Made by a program: the position numbers and the translations under genes
The notes under the pieces: generated by a model
What the model was told of the DNA's origin: nothing
What the model saw: the letters and a program-made list of their open reading frames with translations, nothing else
Database searches by the model: none
In this document: piece after piece, positions 17,898-26,412 of the stretch
How positions within the stretch are numbered: position 1 is the stretch's first letter
Layout of the letters: each line of letters starts with the position of its first letter
Source of the DNA: Candidatus Bathyarchaeota archaeon
Lineage (GTDB): Archaea > Thermoproteota > Bathyarchaeia > Bathyarchaeales > Bathycorpusculaceae
Length of the DNA: 64,000 nt
Direction of reading: 5' to 3'
Assembly: GCA_026014615.1 (NCBI GenBank)
Contig: JAOZHZ010000020.1
Span: 248,001-312,000, forward strand

Positions 17898-19289
17898 TTA
17901 CGCCTTCAAATGTGCACGTTTAAGGATTTCCCGCGCTACAATAACACCCGATGCAGACGCCTGAATTAAGCCTCTTGTGACGCCCGCGCCGTCGCCTATG
18001 GTGAACAGGTTAGGTATCTTGGTTTCCAAAGAGTTAGTCAACTGTAGATGAGACGAGTAGAACTTTACTTCCACACCGTAAAGCAACGTGTCCCGCGAAT
18101 GCACACCCGGAGCAATAACATCCAACGCCTGAAGCATTTCACGTATGTCTTGCAGGTACCTGTAGGGAAGCACGAAACTCAGGTCACCTGGGGTTGCGTT
18201 CTTCAAAGAGGGAGTGACAACGCTTCGAGCTAAACGTTCAGGCGTGCTGCGTCTTCCCGCAACCAAGTCGCCTAAGCGTTGTACCATTACGCCGCCGCTG
18301 AGCAGGTTTGAAAGGCGGGCAATGTATTTCCCGTAAGCGATTGGTTCCTTAAACGGCTCAGTGAATGAGGTGCTCACAAGCACAGCGAAGTTTGTGTTAT
18401 CTGTCCGTCTTTCGGCGTAGCTTCCGCCGTTGACAGTTAAAACGCCGTCGTAGGATTCTGTTGTGACCTCGCCGTAGGGAGAAACACAGAAAGTCCGTAC
18501 CATGTCATCAAAAAGTTTGCTGTAGTAAACCAGTTTAGGTTCATAAAGCACTTTGGTTAATCGTTCCATGGCGGTGGCGGAAACTTCCACGCGCACTCCA
18601 ACGTCGACGGGGTTGTTGACGGTTTTTAAGCCGCGGATTTGGGCTTCAGTCTGTAACCATTCTGCTCCGCCTCTGCCGGGCGCCACAATTACGTATTTGC
18701 CCGTTATTTTTTCTCCGTTTGCTGTTTCGATGCCTTTGAGTGTGTGGCGGTTCTCGATAAGGAGCCCTTTTACGTCTGTTTTGGGCATAAATGTGATTTT
18801 ATCGTCAAGTTCCTTGCGCATCATACGCAGAGTATCGGCGCATTTTTCGGTGCCCATGTGGCGAATTTCTTGCCTAATCAACCGTAAACTTGCGGCGGCA
18901 GCTTGCCTTTCAATTTCGTCTACAGCGTCAGTGTCGCCTCCGTAGACTTGCTCACTGGCACCAAACTTCAGGTATATGTCGTCAACGTACTTGACTAAGT
19001 CCCTGAGTTCTTTTTCGGTAACGTACTGGTTTAGCCAGCCGCCTACCTCCGTAGACAAGGTAAGCTTTCCGTCGCTGTATGCGCCTGCGCCACCCCAACC
19101 TGAAAGAATCGAGCAGGGCTCACAATGGTGACATTCTAAGCCTCGGCTTGAGGGACATTTGCGTTGGTCAATTTCTTGTCCCCTGTCTAAGATCAAGACG
19201 TTAAGGTTGTTTTTTTGAGTGAGTTCTAATGCTGAGAATATTCCAGCTGGTCCGGCACCGACGATTATAACATCGTACTTCAATGGCAT
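17898..19289 (-). CDS. FAD-dependent dehydrogenase, uncharacterised (COG2509-like)
   Basis: 463 residues with a dinucleotide-binding GAGPAGIFSALEL at 11-23 and a second conserved block GWGGAGAYSDGKLTLS. Four Cys lie between (RKCPSSRGLECHHCEPC) and could bind a metal or Fe-S cluster. The C-terminal FAD motif is LFTIGDGAGVTRGLIQASASG. This fits the NAD(P)/FAD-dependent oxidoreductase group of unknown substrate. It is the first gene of the run leading to the SPFH cluster, only 4 bases from the next start, so redox control of that system is possible but unproven. Confidence 0.85.
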   Translation of the reverse strand: MPLKYDVIIVGAGPAGIFSALELTQKNNLNVLILDRGQEIDQRKCPSSRGLECHHCEPCSILSGWGGAGAYSDGKLTLSTEVGGWLNQYVTEKELRDLVKYVDDIYLKFGASEQVYGGDTDAVDEIERQAAAASLRLIRQEIRHMGTEKCADTLRMMRKELDDKITFMPKTDVKGLLIENRHTLKGIETANGEKITGKYVIVAPGRGGAEWLQTEAQIRGLKTVNNPVDVGVRVEVSATAMERLTKVLYEPKLVYYSKLFDDMVRTFCVSPYGEVTTESYDGVLTVNGGSYAERRTDNTNFAVLVSTSFTEPFKEPIAYGKYIARLSNLLSGGVMVQRLGDLVAGRRSTPERLARSVVTPSLKNATPGDLSFVLPYRYLQDIREMLQALDVIAPGVHSRDTLLYGVEVKFYSSHLQLTNSLETKIPNLFTIGDGAGVTRGLIQASASGVIVAREILKRAHLKA

Positions 19290-19398
19290 TAACTCCGTGG
19301 AGCCCAGATTTAGATGCAGCCACTAGCATATATTTTTAACGAAAGCCACACGAGAAAAAGAAGAACACCTCCATGTTGCCTTGCAAACTATGTGGACG

Positions 19399-20316
19399 CT
19401 AAAACTTTCTCTTGGGCGCCCTAAAATCTAATGCTTCCGCCAGTTCGCGGTAATTAATAACCATCAGAGAAATTAACGTAAAGAAAGGAATAAACGCGTA
19501 ATAGTAAAGGGGCGTAGTAACACCAGATGCCCAAACCATTCCGAAAAAACCCAAAGCTAAACCGGGATAAAGCAGCATCAAGTTGGAAACAACCAATGTG
19601 ACAACCGCGCTCAGGGCAGCCGCTTTGAGGCTTCTCCGATTATACATCACAAAGAGGGGCAATGCTAGTAAGCCGAAACGGGGGTCAAAAAACCCAAGCG
19701 CCAAGGCGATTCCCGACAGGTACGGTTTGCCTCGGCTGCCGAAGTAAAAACTGAGCAGAAGCAAGAAAGTGATTAAGACTTTGGCTTGTCCTTCGCCCCA
19801 CTGCCAGTAGTAGATTACCGAGAAGCCTTTGTTTGGTGCTGGAGAAGGCAGTAACAAAGCGATTATGGTAACGACAAAAGTTGCCACCAGTCCCTTCTTT
19901 TCTAAAAGGTGATAGAGCAGAAAAGCCATTATGGGCAAAAGCAAAAACTGGAAAACGTCAAAAACAATAAGCGCTTGCTGATAATCCAAAAGAAGCAGTG
20001 GCGAAAGCATCAGCGAAAAAGAAGGCAGGTACTTGTAGGTTTGCGGGTGGGGCTGTATATAGGGTTCGCCCCCGCCGATGGCGCCGACCGTGTAAATCTG
20101 GGCAGGATTATTCCATAGTCGCCACGCACTGACATAGTAAGCCGAGAAATCCTTTGCTAGTACGCTGCCAGATGTGTTAATTCCGGGGGTAAGCGTGTAC
20201 GTCTCTGGGTACGCCACAAAAAAAGTATACACGTTCAGGGCGAGTAACACGGCAACTCCGACAACGAACAGGCGTTTACCTAATCTAGAATAACCTGCCA
20301 TGATAAATTCAACCAA
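19399..20316 (-). CDS. Polytopic membrane protein, GT87/DUF2029-like
   Basis: 305 residues with about eight hydrophobic segments. LAKDFSAYYVSAWRLW followed by a YKYLPSFSLMLSPLLLL stretch is the catalytic-loop region of the GT87 (DUF2029) mannosyltransferases, which use polyprenyl-phosphate sugars. The protein is shorter than the usual 400 residues and may be a reduced member. The start may be TTG 20316 (AGAAGG SD) or ATG 20301 (MAGYSRLG). Divergent from the next membrane gene. Confidence 0.72.
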   Translation of the reverse strand: MVEFIMAGYSRLGKRLFVVGVAVLLALNVYTFFVAYPETYTLTPGINTSGSVLAKDFSAYYVSAWRLWNNPAQIYTVGAIGGGEPYIQPHPQTYKYLPSFSLMLSPLLLLDYQQALIVFDVFQFLLLPIMAFLLYHLLEKKGLVATFVVTIIALLLPSPAPNKGFSVIYYWQWGEGQAKVLITFLLLLSFYFGSRGKPYLSGIALALGFFDPRFGLLALPLFVMYNRRSLKAAALSAVVTLVVSNLMLLYPGLALGFFGMVWASGVTTPLYYYAFIPFFTLISLMVINYRELAEALDFRAPKRKF

Positions 20317-20434
20317 AATAGCCTTCTGCTTATAGTTTCAACTCTGGGCGTTTTTATACTTTGGTTTTCAGTGCATTGTGAAGCGTGCCCAGAACGGTGC
20401 CAAATAATTAAAAGCATAAAGCGTTCAGTATCTA

Positions 20435-20872
20435 TTGGCGGAGATGCAGACTTTGCAGACGCGCCAAATTGGAAACCAGAAACAAGTGAGCCAAGCGTTT
20501 ATCTTATCCACGGTTTCAGGGGCGTTGATACTGCTTCAGGGTGCACTTCGGGTAATTCGTAGCCAATGGGGACTGGAACTTGGCATCGGAGAATTTCGCA
20601 GACACGCCCTCGAAGGAGCAGACTACAAGATACTGGGAGTTGTCTCAGTTATAATCGGCGTAATGGTGATTGCTGGAGCGTTTCTGCTGAAAAAGCCTTC
20701 CTGGGCAAGGCACGGTGGAATCACTGTGATAGCGTTTTCGGTCTTGAGCATTTTTGCTGGCGGCGGCTTCATCGTAGGACTTATATTGGGGGTAATCGGT
20801 GGTGTCCTCGCATTAAGCAACTATCCTATTGAAAGCAAGACAAAAAATTCAAGCCAAAAAGGGAACAATTAG
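20435..20872 (+). CDS. Small four-TM membrane protein
   Basis: 145 residues with hydrophobic segments near 22-42, 65-85, 93-112 and 115-128, and a hydrophilic Ser/Lys/Asn C-terminus. It resembles small DUF-type membrane proteins common in archaea, and no function can be read. The start is unclear: TTG 20435, or ATG 20444 (MQTLQTRQ). A TATA-like AATAATTAAAAG near 20402-20412 would put the transcript start almost on the codon. Confidence 0.65.
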   Translation: MAEMQTLQTRQIGNQKQVSQAFILSTVSGALILLQGALRVIRSQWGLELGIGEFRRHALEGADYKILGVVSVIIGVMVIAGAFLLKKPSWARHGGITVIAFSVLSIFAGGGFIVGLILGVIGGVLALSNYPIESKTKNSSQKGNN

Positions 20873-20956
20873 CGTTTCCGTTGTCGCTCTCAGCGTTTTC
20901 AAATTATTTTTGGGGTTCCTTTTTCTTTTTGGGTAACGTTTGCCCATTGAACTTAG

Positions 20957-20966
20957 TTTTATATAC
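20957..20966 (+). promoter_or_regulatory. TATA box of the ferritin-like gene
   Basis: TTTTATATAC about 50 bases before GTG 21007. An AGGTGAG SD at 20996-21002 lies between the predicted transcript start and the start codon. Confidence 0.55.
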
Positions 20967-21006
20967 CGAGTACACGTATTTTACCTTACACTTCTAGGTG
21001 AGTTAA

Positions 21007-21465
21007 GTGACTTCTGAAAAACTTTTAGAATTCTTAAACAAAGCCATAGCCCGTGAACTCCAAGTCAGCATCCAATACATGTGGCAACACATCCAAGTGA
21101 CAAGCTTAGACGGCGCCGTGGTTGAGGGCATATTCCGCCAAATTGCCATCGCCGAAATGAAGCATGCAGAGCGGCTTGCGGAACGTTTAGACTATTTGGA
21201 TGGTGTGCCAACCGTTACGCCAGACCCGATTTTTGTGGGCGGCAGCCTCCTTGAGATGCTTAAGCAGGATGAGCATGATGAGGAAGAATCCATACTGCTC
21301 TACAAGCAAGCTATACAGGCGGCAGCTAAAGAGGGTGATTACACCACAAGACGCCTGCTCGAAGAAATATTGGCAGAAGAGGAAACTCACATAAACACGT
21401 TTGGCAAGCTTCTTGTCGGTATGACTGAGCCATTCACGCAGCCTGGAATATCGGGGGTAGAATGA
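21007..21465 (+). CDS. Ferritin-like diiron protein (bacterioferritin-type)
   Basis: 152 residues, a four-helix bundle with the expected diiron ligands: Glu in AIARELQ, E-x2-H in EMKHAE, Glu in EHDEEESI and E-x2-H in LAEEETHI. Iron storage or peroxide detoxification is the likely role. GTG start, with AGGTGAG four bases upstream. A 62-residue Cys protein follows after 64 bases with its own SD. Confidence 0.85.
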   Translation: MTSEKLLEFLNKAIARELQVSIQYMWQHIQVTSLDGAVVEGIFRQIAIAEMKHAERLAERLDYLDGVPTVTPDPIFVGGSLLEMLKQDEHDEEESILLYKQAIQAAAKEGDYTTRRLLEEILAEEETHINTFGKLLVGMTEPFTQPGISGVE

Positions 21466-21529
21466 ACTCAACAACAAAACTTTCCGTCTTTAATGTAGAA
21501 ATTGTAACCACCCAAAAGGAGCTTTCGGT

Positions 21530-21718
21530 TTGGAGAACGAATTCGAAAGACAACTTAGCACGCTTCAACTAGACGCTGAAACAAAGCGCAAAATCTTGCA
21601 GATTATTCATTCTACGGGTGAAGAGAACCCTTGCTTGGCTTGTCCTTCAAAGGATGAGTGTAACAGCTTTAAGTGGTTCATAAAATGGTTTGGCAACGCC
21701 TTCCCGCAGCAGCAGTAG
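21530..21718 (+). CDS. Small Cys-containing protein
   Basis: 62 residues starting at TTG 21530, with AAAAGGAG 8 bases upstream, which supports this start. The N-terminal half is helical. The C-terminal half has CLACPSKDEC (C-x2-C-x5-C) and a Trp/Phe-rich tail. This could bind zinc or an Fe-S cluster. It follows the ferritin-like gene and may share its transcript. Family not recognised. Confidence 0.65.
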   Translation: MENEFERQLSTLQLDAETKRKILQIIHSTGEENPCLACPSKDECNSFKWFIKWFGNAFPQQQ

Positions 21719-21719
21719 C

Positions 21720-22904
21720 TTAACCTGTACCTATGATTGTGCCGTTCCACCAAATCAACGTGTCATAATGGTATCCGCCAAATACCTGTGTCCACGGCGA
21801 GCCGATGAGGATGTCAAAGTTGTCTCCGTAGGTCTGCACCAGACTGTTCACTTCCTCCCATATCACCTGTGAGTTTTCGTCTGCTTCCCAGACTCCCCAG
21901 ATGGTATCCTGCGGGTTGCGGAAGCCCCATCCATAATTGTCTGGAACAACATACGCCACCTTCTCCACATTTGACGACTTATTCTGCGGGTTCGCCAAAA
22001 CGTAATTCCTGAAGTCTTCGATGGCGCTAAAGTGTTCTTCGCCCAGCAACCCATAAGGTCCAGTTTGCGGGTAATTATAAACAACCACATACTTGGCGCC
22101 CGCATCGTAAGCCGTAACCATGTCCTGATAAAGCTCAGACGGCGCCTCAATGTAAGGCGGATTTTCGTAGGTCCAGGTAATCATGGCGCCCCACGTTTTG
22201 TTATGCATCTCCGCCGCCCCTCGGCAAAGCGCAATGTTGAGTGGTCGAGAAAGGTTCCATCCGAACTCGCAAAGAACCACATCGTAGCCTGCCTCGTAAT
22301 CGTACCAGTAGAGCCCGTAGTCGGAGGTGAATAGCTGGTTTTTTATGAAGTCCCGCATCTGCAAGTAAAGGTAATACACGTAAGTGTTAGCCGCATCCCG
22401 ATAGTCATAGGGCATGGTTGTGTTGTCAAACTGCCTAAAACCACCTCGGTCCAGTTGATTTCCACCAGGTTCATCCCAAATGTAAAAACCCAGAAACTTT
22501 TCGCCGTACTTGTTTTTTGCTTCTGAACCCCAAGTTATCGGGTTGTACGTGAAGTTTTTCGCGAAAGGCGAGGGGTAAACGGTGAACACCAGAAAACTTA
22601 GTCCGTTGCCGTAGGCGTAGTCAGTTACCTCTTCAAGACGAGTCAAATTCTCAGTAACTGCCAAATTAGTAAAGGCAATCATGTTCGTGTAGTCTTTCAC
22701 TTTGTCTATTAGTAACTTAGTTTCTGTTACGTTGCCGTCTGCGGTTACGCCTAAAAAGAAGTCTTCAGGCAAAGGCTCAGCCGAAGCGGGTTTTTCGAAT
22801 AAGCCAAAGGATACGACCGAAACCAAAGAGGCGGACAGCAGAATTACCATAATCCCCAAAACAATGACGGCGCTGTTCAACCTGAGTGGAGTAACGGGTG
22901 ACAT
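21720..22904 (-). CDS. Secreted TIM-barrel glycosidase-like protein
   Basis: 394 residues from ATG 22904 (MSPVTPLRLNS); the longer frame to 22961 starts at TTG and is less likely. A signal anchor lies at about 9-32. The rest looks like a glycoside-hydrolase barrel: FLGFYIWDEPGG (typical Asp-Glu at a strand end), WGAMITWTYE and YVVVYNYPQTG, with many N-x-S/T sites. Asp/Glu in IWDEPGG are candidate catalytic residues. The substrate is unknown. There is no clear SD; an AT-rich TTAATTTTTTATG just upstream of the ATG suits a leaderless mRNA. It converges on the Cys protein with almost no gap. Confidence 0.72.
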   Translation of the reverse strand: MSPVTPLRLNSAVIVLGIMVILLSASLVSVVSFGLFEKPASAEPLPEDFFLGVTADGNVTETKLLIDKVKDYTNMIAFTNLAVTENLTRLEEVTDYAYGNGLSFLVFTVYPSPFAKNFTYNPITWGSEAKNKYGEKFLGFYIWDEPGGNQLDRGGFRQFDNTTMPYDYRDAANTYVYYLYLQMRDFIKNQLFTSDYGLYWYDYEAGYDVVLCEFGWNLSRPLNIALCRGAAEMHNKTWGAMITWTYENPPYIEAPSELYQDMVTAYDAGAKYVVVYNYPQTGPYGLLGEEHFSAIEDFRNYVLANPQNKSSNVEKVAYVVPDNYGWGFRNPQDTIWGVWEADENSQVIWEEVNSLVQTYGDNFDILIGSPWTQVFGGYHYDTLIWWNGTIIGTG

Positions 22905-23011
22905 TGGAAATACTTGCGGTAAACAAGCATAAAAAATTAACCGCCTCAGCGAACATAACAAAATATTTTCTGAATTAAGTAGAACTAAAAGAAAAAGAAG
23001 AAAATTGGGTT

Positions 23012-24358
23012 TTAACGTAGCCTCATGAGAACCATTTCTGCTGCGAGAACCATGGGTTCCCAGGTTTCGTTCAGCGGTGGCGCGTAAGCCGTGTCTGCCT
23101 TAGCGAGGTCGCGCACGGTCATGCCTTTTTGGATGGCGAAGCTTAACGCGTTAATGCGTTGTGTGACTTCTTCTCCTCCAACAACTTGCCCGCCGATGAT
23201 GCGTTGTGACTCTTTATCCACCACAAGTTTGACCTTGATGGGTTTGGCGCCTGGGAAGTAATCTGCTTTAGTCTTGCTGCTTATTGCTCCAGTGACAACT
23301 TCGAGGCGGTTGCGCGCTGCAGAGGTTTCTGTCATACCTGTGTTGCCTGCTTCAATCTCGAATAGTCGTGTAACCGCTGATCCCAAAATGCCTGTGAACT
23401 GAGCGTATTTGCCCCCAGCGTTTGAGCCTGCAACTTTGCCTTGGCGAACGGCTATGGTTCCCAGTTGCGCGCACATGGGACGGTGGGTAATCATGTTGGG
23501 TGCTTCCGCGCAGTCACCTATAGCGTATACGTCTTTCACAGTGGTTTCCATGCGTCCGTTTGTCTTGATGGCGCGTGTTTCGCCCAATGGGATGCCTGCG
23601 TCAACGGCAAGTTTCGTGTTTGCACGTACGCCAAAGGCGCTGATGAACAGGTCTGCTTCGATTTTTTCGCCGCCAGCCATGATTGCGGTGACTTTGTCGT
23701 CGCCGAGGACTTCTTCGACGCCCTTGCTGGTTAGGATACACATGCCCTTTTCTTCTAAGTGTTCTTGGACAAGTTTTGCCATGTCTGTGTCCAGCAACTG
23801 AGGCAGTATTTGCGGTAACATTTCTACTATGGTAACTTTCAAGCCTTGCTCTATTAAGCCAACACCCACTTCCAAGCCGATGAGTCCTGCACCCATGATG
23901 ACTGCGGATTTCGCGCCAGCCTTCACTGCTGCTTGAATCTTTTCGCCGTCTTCCAAGCTACGCAGGCTTAGGATGCCCTGTTTCTCATGACCTTTGATTG
24001 GAGGCATAAACGCGTTTGCGCCTGTTGCAATGATGAGGCTGTCGTAGGGCATGTTTTCAGTGGCGTCTTCCTTTGTGGTGTAGGTGACGGTTTTTTCTTT
24101 GGTGTCTATGGCGGTTACAGTGGTTTCGGTTTTCAGTGTTAGTTTAAGCATCTGGAAGTATGCTGGTGGATAAACAATCAGGTCCGAGAAGTTTGCGATT
24201 TGCCCGCCTATGACGAAGGGTAATCCGCATCTGCTGTATCCTGCGTTTTTCTCTTGGTTAATCAGAATAATTTCGGCTGTGCGGTCTTTTTTGCGTGCTG
24301 CTGAAGCGGCTTCTACGCCTGAAGCGTTTGCGCCAATGACTATGATGCGTTTAGCCAT
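23012..24358 (-). CDS. NADH oxidase / CoA-disulfide reductase family flavoprotein
   Basis: 448 residues. It has the FAD motif VIGANASGVEAA (7-18), a single redox Cys44 in AGYSRCGLPF and the NAD(P)-binding GAGLIGLEVGVGL. The second FAD motif is VYAIGDCAEA, and TAYAPPLNETWEP comes from the dimer partner. These mark the Nox/CoADR/persulfide-reductase group, which reduces O2, CoA disulfide or persulfides. The exact substrate cannot be told from sequence. It is 10 bases downstream of gcvH and probably in the same transcript. Confidence 0.88.
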   Translation of the reverse strand: MAKRIIVIGANASGVEAASAARKKDRTAEIILINQEKNAGYSRCGLPFVIGGQIANFSDLIVYPPAYFQMLKLTLKTETTVTAIDTKEKTVTYTTKEDATENMPYDSLIIATGANAFMPPIKGHEKQGILSLRSLEDGEKIQAAVKAGAKSAVIMGAGLIGLEVGVGLIEQGLKVTIVEMLPQILPQLLDTDMAKLVQEHLEEKGMCILTSKGVEEVLGDDKVTAIMAGGEKIEADLFISAFGVRANTKLAVDAGIPLGETRAIKTNGRMETTVKDVYAIGDCAEAPNMITHRPMCAQLGTIAVRQGKVAGSNAGGKYAQFTGILGSAVTRLFEIEAGNTGMTETSAARNRLEVVTGAISSKTKADYFPGAKPIKVKLVVDKESQRIIGGQVVGGEEVTQRINALSFAIQKGMTVRDLAKADTAYAPPLNETWEPMVLAAEMVLMRLR

Positions 24359-24368
24359 TTTGTTGCCT

Positions 24369-24779
24369 TCATTTAGCTTGGTTTTCGTGCCATTGTACGG
24401 CAGCGTTGAAGTCCATTAGGTTGGCGAGGTCTGCCTGTAGATCTGCTGGTTTCACAACTAAAAGCCAACCTGCCTCGTAGGGGTCTTCGTTGAGGAGTTC
24501 AGGTTTAGACTGGACTTCTTCGTTTACTTCTTCGATGGTTCCGCTAACGGCGGCGACAAGGTCAGAAACAGCTTTAACTGACTCCACTGTTCCGTAAGGT
24601 TCGCCCTGTGTAACGTCGTCCCCCGCGCTGGGCAATTCTGCGTAAACGATTTCTCGCAGCGACTTTTGTGCATAGTCAGTAACACCCATGCGAACGAGGT
24701 CGCCTTCGATTTTGATCCATTCAAAATCTTTCGAGTAGTAGAGGCCTTCTGGCACTTCATATGCTCCAACTTTAACCAT
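24369..24779 (-). CDS. gcvH: Glycine cleavage system H protein (lipoyl carrier)
   Basis: 136 residues from ATG 24779, with AGAAGG 8 bases upstream; the frame runs a little longer from a GTG. The lipoyl-lysine motif GTVESVKAVSDL is present, with EVNEEVQSKPELLNEDPY and GWLLVVKP typical of GcvH. In glycine cleavage it shuttles the aminomethyl group between P, T and L proteins. None of those partners lies in this window. The only linked gene is the disulfide oxidoreductase, which could act on the lipoyl arm; that is inference. Confidence 0.92.
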   Translation of the reverse strand: MVKVGAYEVPEGLYYSKDFEWIKIEGDLVRMGVTDYAQKSLREIVYAELPSAGDDVTQGEPYGTVESVKAVSDLVAAVSGTIEEVNEEVQSKPELLNEDPYEAGWLLVVKPADLQADLANLMDFNAAVQWHENQAK

Positions 24780-24987
24780 ATTATGCACCTTCTAAATAAC
24801 AAGAAGAGTGGAATACTTCGACGCTTAAAAGTCTTCACGGTTAAGAAAACAAAAACAAACACGTCAAGACGGTTAGCGTTTGCATTTACTCGCAGCCACA
24901 CCTGGGCTACCGAGGCCCTAATTCATTCCTTGTTTAACACTGATGTTTCTGGAAGAAGCCGTTCTTTTCCCTTCTAGTTCTGAAGTG

Positions 24988-25773
24988 TTAGCCTACTAGA
25001 AAAGCAAGTGTGTCCTGTTGGAACCGTTTTCCTAACGGTTCATGACCCTTGCCTTCGTAAATTACCAGTTTTGCGTTGGGAATCCCTGAGGCTGTTTCAC
25101 GGAGTAATTCTGCGGGACAAAAATAGTCTCTGTCGCCAGCGACAATTAATGTGGGAATCAAAATGTGGGATAGCTGGTTTCTGCTGTTGTGCATGACTTC
25201 AGCTTTGCCTTCCACAAGCAAGTCCTGTGGGTTTTGGGTGTTTAGTATTCTTGAGCCGAAGATGCTCATGAAAAACGATAACAGATGCCGTTTTACTCGG
25301 TTACCTGTCAACATAGGTGTTAGACTTCTAAACGCTGCTCTGGTTTTTCCTTGACTTGCCAATTGTGCAAATTGCATGTCCAACTTGGCGCCTTCTTCGC
25401 TGAAGCGGTAAGCCGACATTGAAAGGACCAACCGGCGAATTAATGTTGGGTGGTTGGCGGCTAGATGTTGGGCGATTAATCCGCCATAGGATTCCCCGAT
25501 TACATCGACTGGTTCGCCGTTGAAATCGTTTCTAATCACAGCCGCAAAGTCCTCCGCCATATCCATCGTAGAATAGACTTTAGGCAACCCACTTTTTCGA
25601 GAAACCATGAAGATTGTGTAGTGTTTGCCCAAAAAATTGAATTCTTTAGACATTGAACTTGAGAGGTAGTTTCCTGGTCCGCCGCAAAAGATTAACAGTG
25701 ATTTTACTCCTTTGCCGAAGCGGATGTAAGGAACCCCGTTTCTGAAAGTCCCCTTCTCAACCAAAGCTATCAC
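24988..25773 (-). CDS. Alpha/beta-hydrolase
   Basis: 261 residues. The nucleophile elbow is GESYGG, with Ser at its centre. Oxyanion-side FCGGPGNYLS and the acid and histidine of the triad in VAGDRDYFCP and YEGKGHEPLG follow the usual order. An esterase or lipase-like role is likely; substrate unknown. The upstream side faces the wHTH operon, whose palindromic sites lie about 105-150 bases away. Confidence 0.82.
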   Translation of the reverse strand: MIALVEKGTFRNGVPYIRFGKGVKSLLIFCGGPGNYLSSSMSKEFNFLGKHYTIFMVSRKSGLPKVYSTMDMAEDFAAVIRNDFNGEPVDVIGESYGGLIAQHLAANHPTLIRRLVLSMSAYRFSEEGAKLDMQFAQLASQGKTRAAFRSLTPMLTGNRVKRHLLSFFMSIFGSRILNTQNPQDLLVEGKAEVMHNSRNQLSHILIPTLIVAGDRDYFCPAELLRETASGIPNAKLVIYEGKGHEPLGKRFQQDTLAFLVG

Positions 25774-25879
25774 GCAATTAAGTTTGCTTCAACTTCACCT
25801 ATCTTTGCAGTTTGGTACAAAACCAGACGGGGGGCAGGTTATAAAGATTGATGGGGGGCAAGGTGGTTTAGTGGTTTGT

Positions 25880-25889
25880 TTACTTGTAA
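25880..25889. promoter_or_regulatory. Upstream operator-like site
   Basis: TTACTTGTAA, an inverted repeat with arms TTAC/GTAA. It lies 37 bases upstream of a second copy, and the pair bracket a TATA-like TTTATTA at 25897-25903. Confidence 0.5.
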
Positions 25890-25916
25890 CAAAACGTTTA
25901 TTAGGTAATCTTTTGA

Positions 25917-25926
25917 TTACATGTAA
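25917..25926. promoter_or_regulatory. Downstream operator-like site
   Basis: TTACATGTAA, a perfect 10-base palindrome. It overlaps the region where transcription would begin if the TATA at 25897-25903 is used. A wHTH regulator is encoded about 180 bases downstream, so autoregulation is plausible. Confidence 0.5.
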
Positions 25927-25928
25927 CA

Positions 25929-26069
25929 ATGGTGCTTCAAAATGACGCAAAGGACGTGGAAGAAACTGTTGCTCACAATAAAAATTGTGCCAGTAGTGGG
26001 ACGTATCACATATGGTGGGATTTGCGTTTGATACTCAACAAAGAGGAGCGAAACAATAATGCTGTTTGA
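25929..26069 (+). CDS. Possible small protein, 46 aa, first in the wHTH operon
   Basis: ATG 25929 lies about 30 bases after the TATA-like sequence, which suits a leaderless start, and 3 bases after the palindrome. The product is hydrophilic with one Trp-Trp motif (YHIWWDLRLIL) and no Cys pair. Its last codons overlap the ATG of the next tiny frame, and GAGGAG for that frame lies inside it. No family is recognised, and it could be non-coding leader. Confidence 0.35.
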   Translation: MVLQNDAKDVEETVAHNKNCASSGTYHIWWDLRLILNKEERNNNAV

Positions 26070-26103
26070 ATACTTAACAATAAATCAAAGAATAGGAGGA
26101 TAA
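26059..26103 (+). other. 14-codon frame in phase with the wHTH gene, ended by TAA
   Basis: ATG 26059 has GAGGAG nine bases upstream. The frame runs 14 codons to TAA at 26101-26103 and is exactly in phase with the wHTH reading frame that follows. Its last codons form AGGAGG (26094-26099), the SD for the next gene. It is either a leader peptide coupled to the regulator or the true N-terminus cut by a nonsense codon. Confidence 0.4.
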
Positions 26104-26109
26104 CAGTTA

Positions 26110-26412
26110 ACGCCCAAGATTGCCGAACTAGCAAGCACCTTAGATGCATTGGGGCATCCGTTGAGGCTCCGAATAATAGTCTTGCTTGCAGCCAAAGAGT
26201 TATATCTAAATGAAATAGCCATCGGTCTTGGCGTAAGTAGAGCATTAGTGAAGGTACACCTCAAGAAGCTTGAAAGGGCAGGTATCGTGAAAAGCCGCGT
26301 GGAACTGGTTGAAGGCGAAGCTAAAGCACTTCGTTATTACAAACTTTTGGATTTTGATGTTCATGTTTCTCCACAAATTCTCAGAGAGGCGGTGAAAAAT
26401 AATGGGTGCTAG
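26110..26412 (+). CDS. Winged-helix regulator (ArsR-like) without canonical start
   Basis: About 100 residues. The wHTH core runs from LASTLDALGHPLRLRIIVLL through EIAIGLGVSRALVKVHLKKL (recognition helix) to the wing AGIVKSRVEL...ALRYYKL. Homologous domains need the LDALGHP helix. The first standard start, TTG 26149, lies inside it and lacks an SD, whereas AGGAGG at 26094-26099 points to codons near 26107-26112 (TTA, ACG). I list ACG 26110. Its stop overlaps the next gene by 11 bases. Likely autoregulator of the operon through the palindromes upstream. Confidence 0.72.
   Translation, partial: TPKIAELASTLDALGHPLRLRIIVLLAAKELYLNEIAIGLGVSRALVKVHLKKLERAGIVKSRVELVEGEAKALRYYKLLDFDVHVSPQILREAVKNNGC

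Noticed and set aside
24890-24935. Minus-strand stretch resembling a tRNA 5' half
   Set aside because: A D-arm-like segment can be drawn, but no matching acceptor, anticodon stem or T-arm follows.
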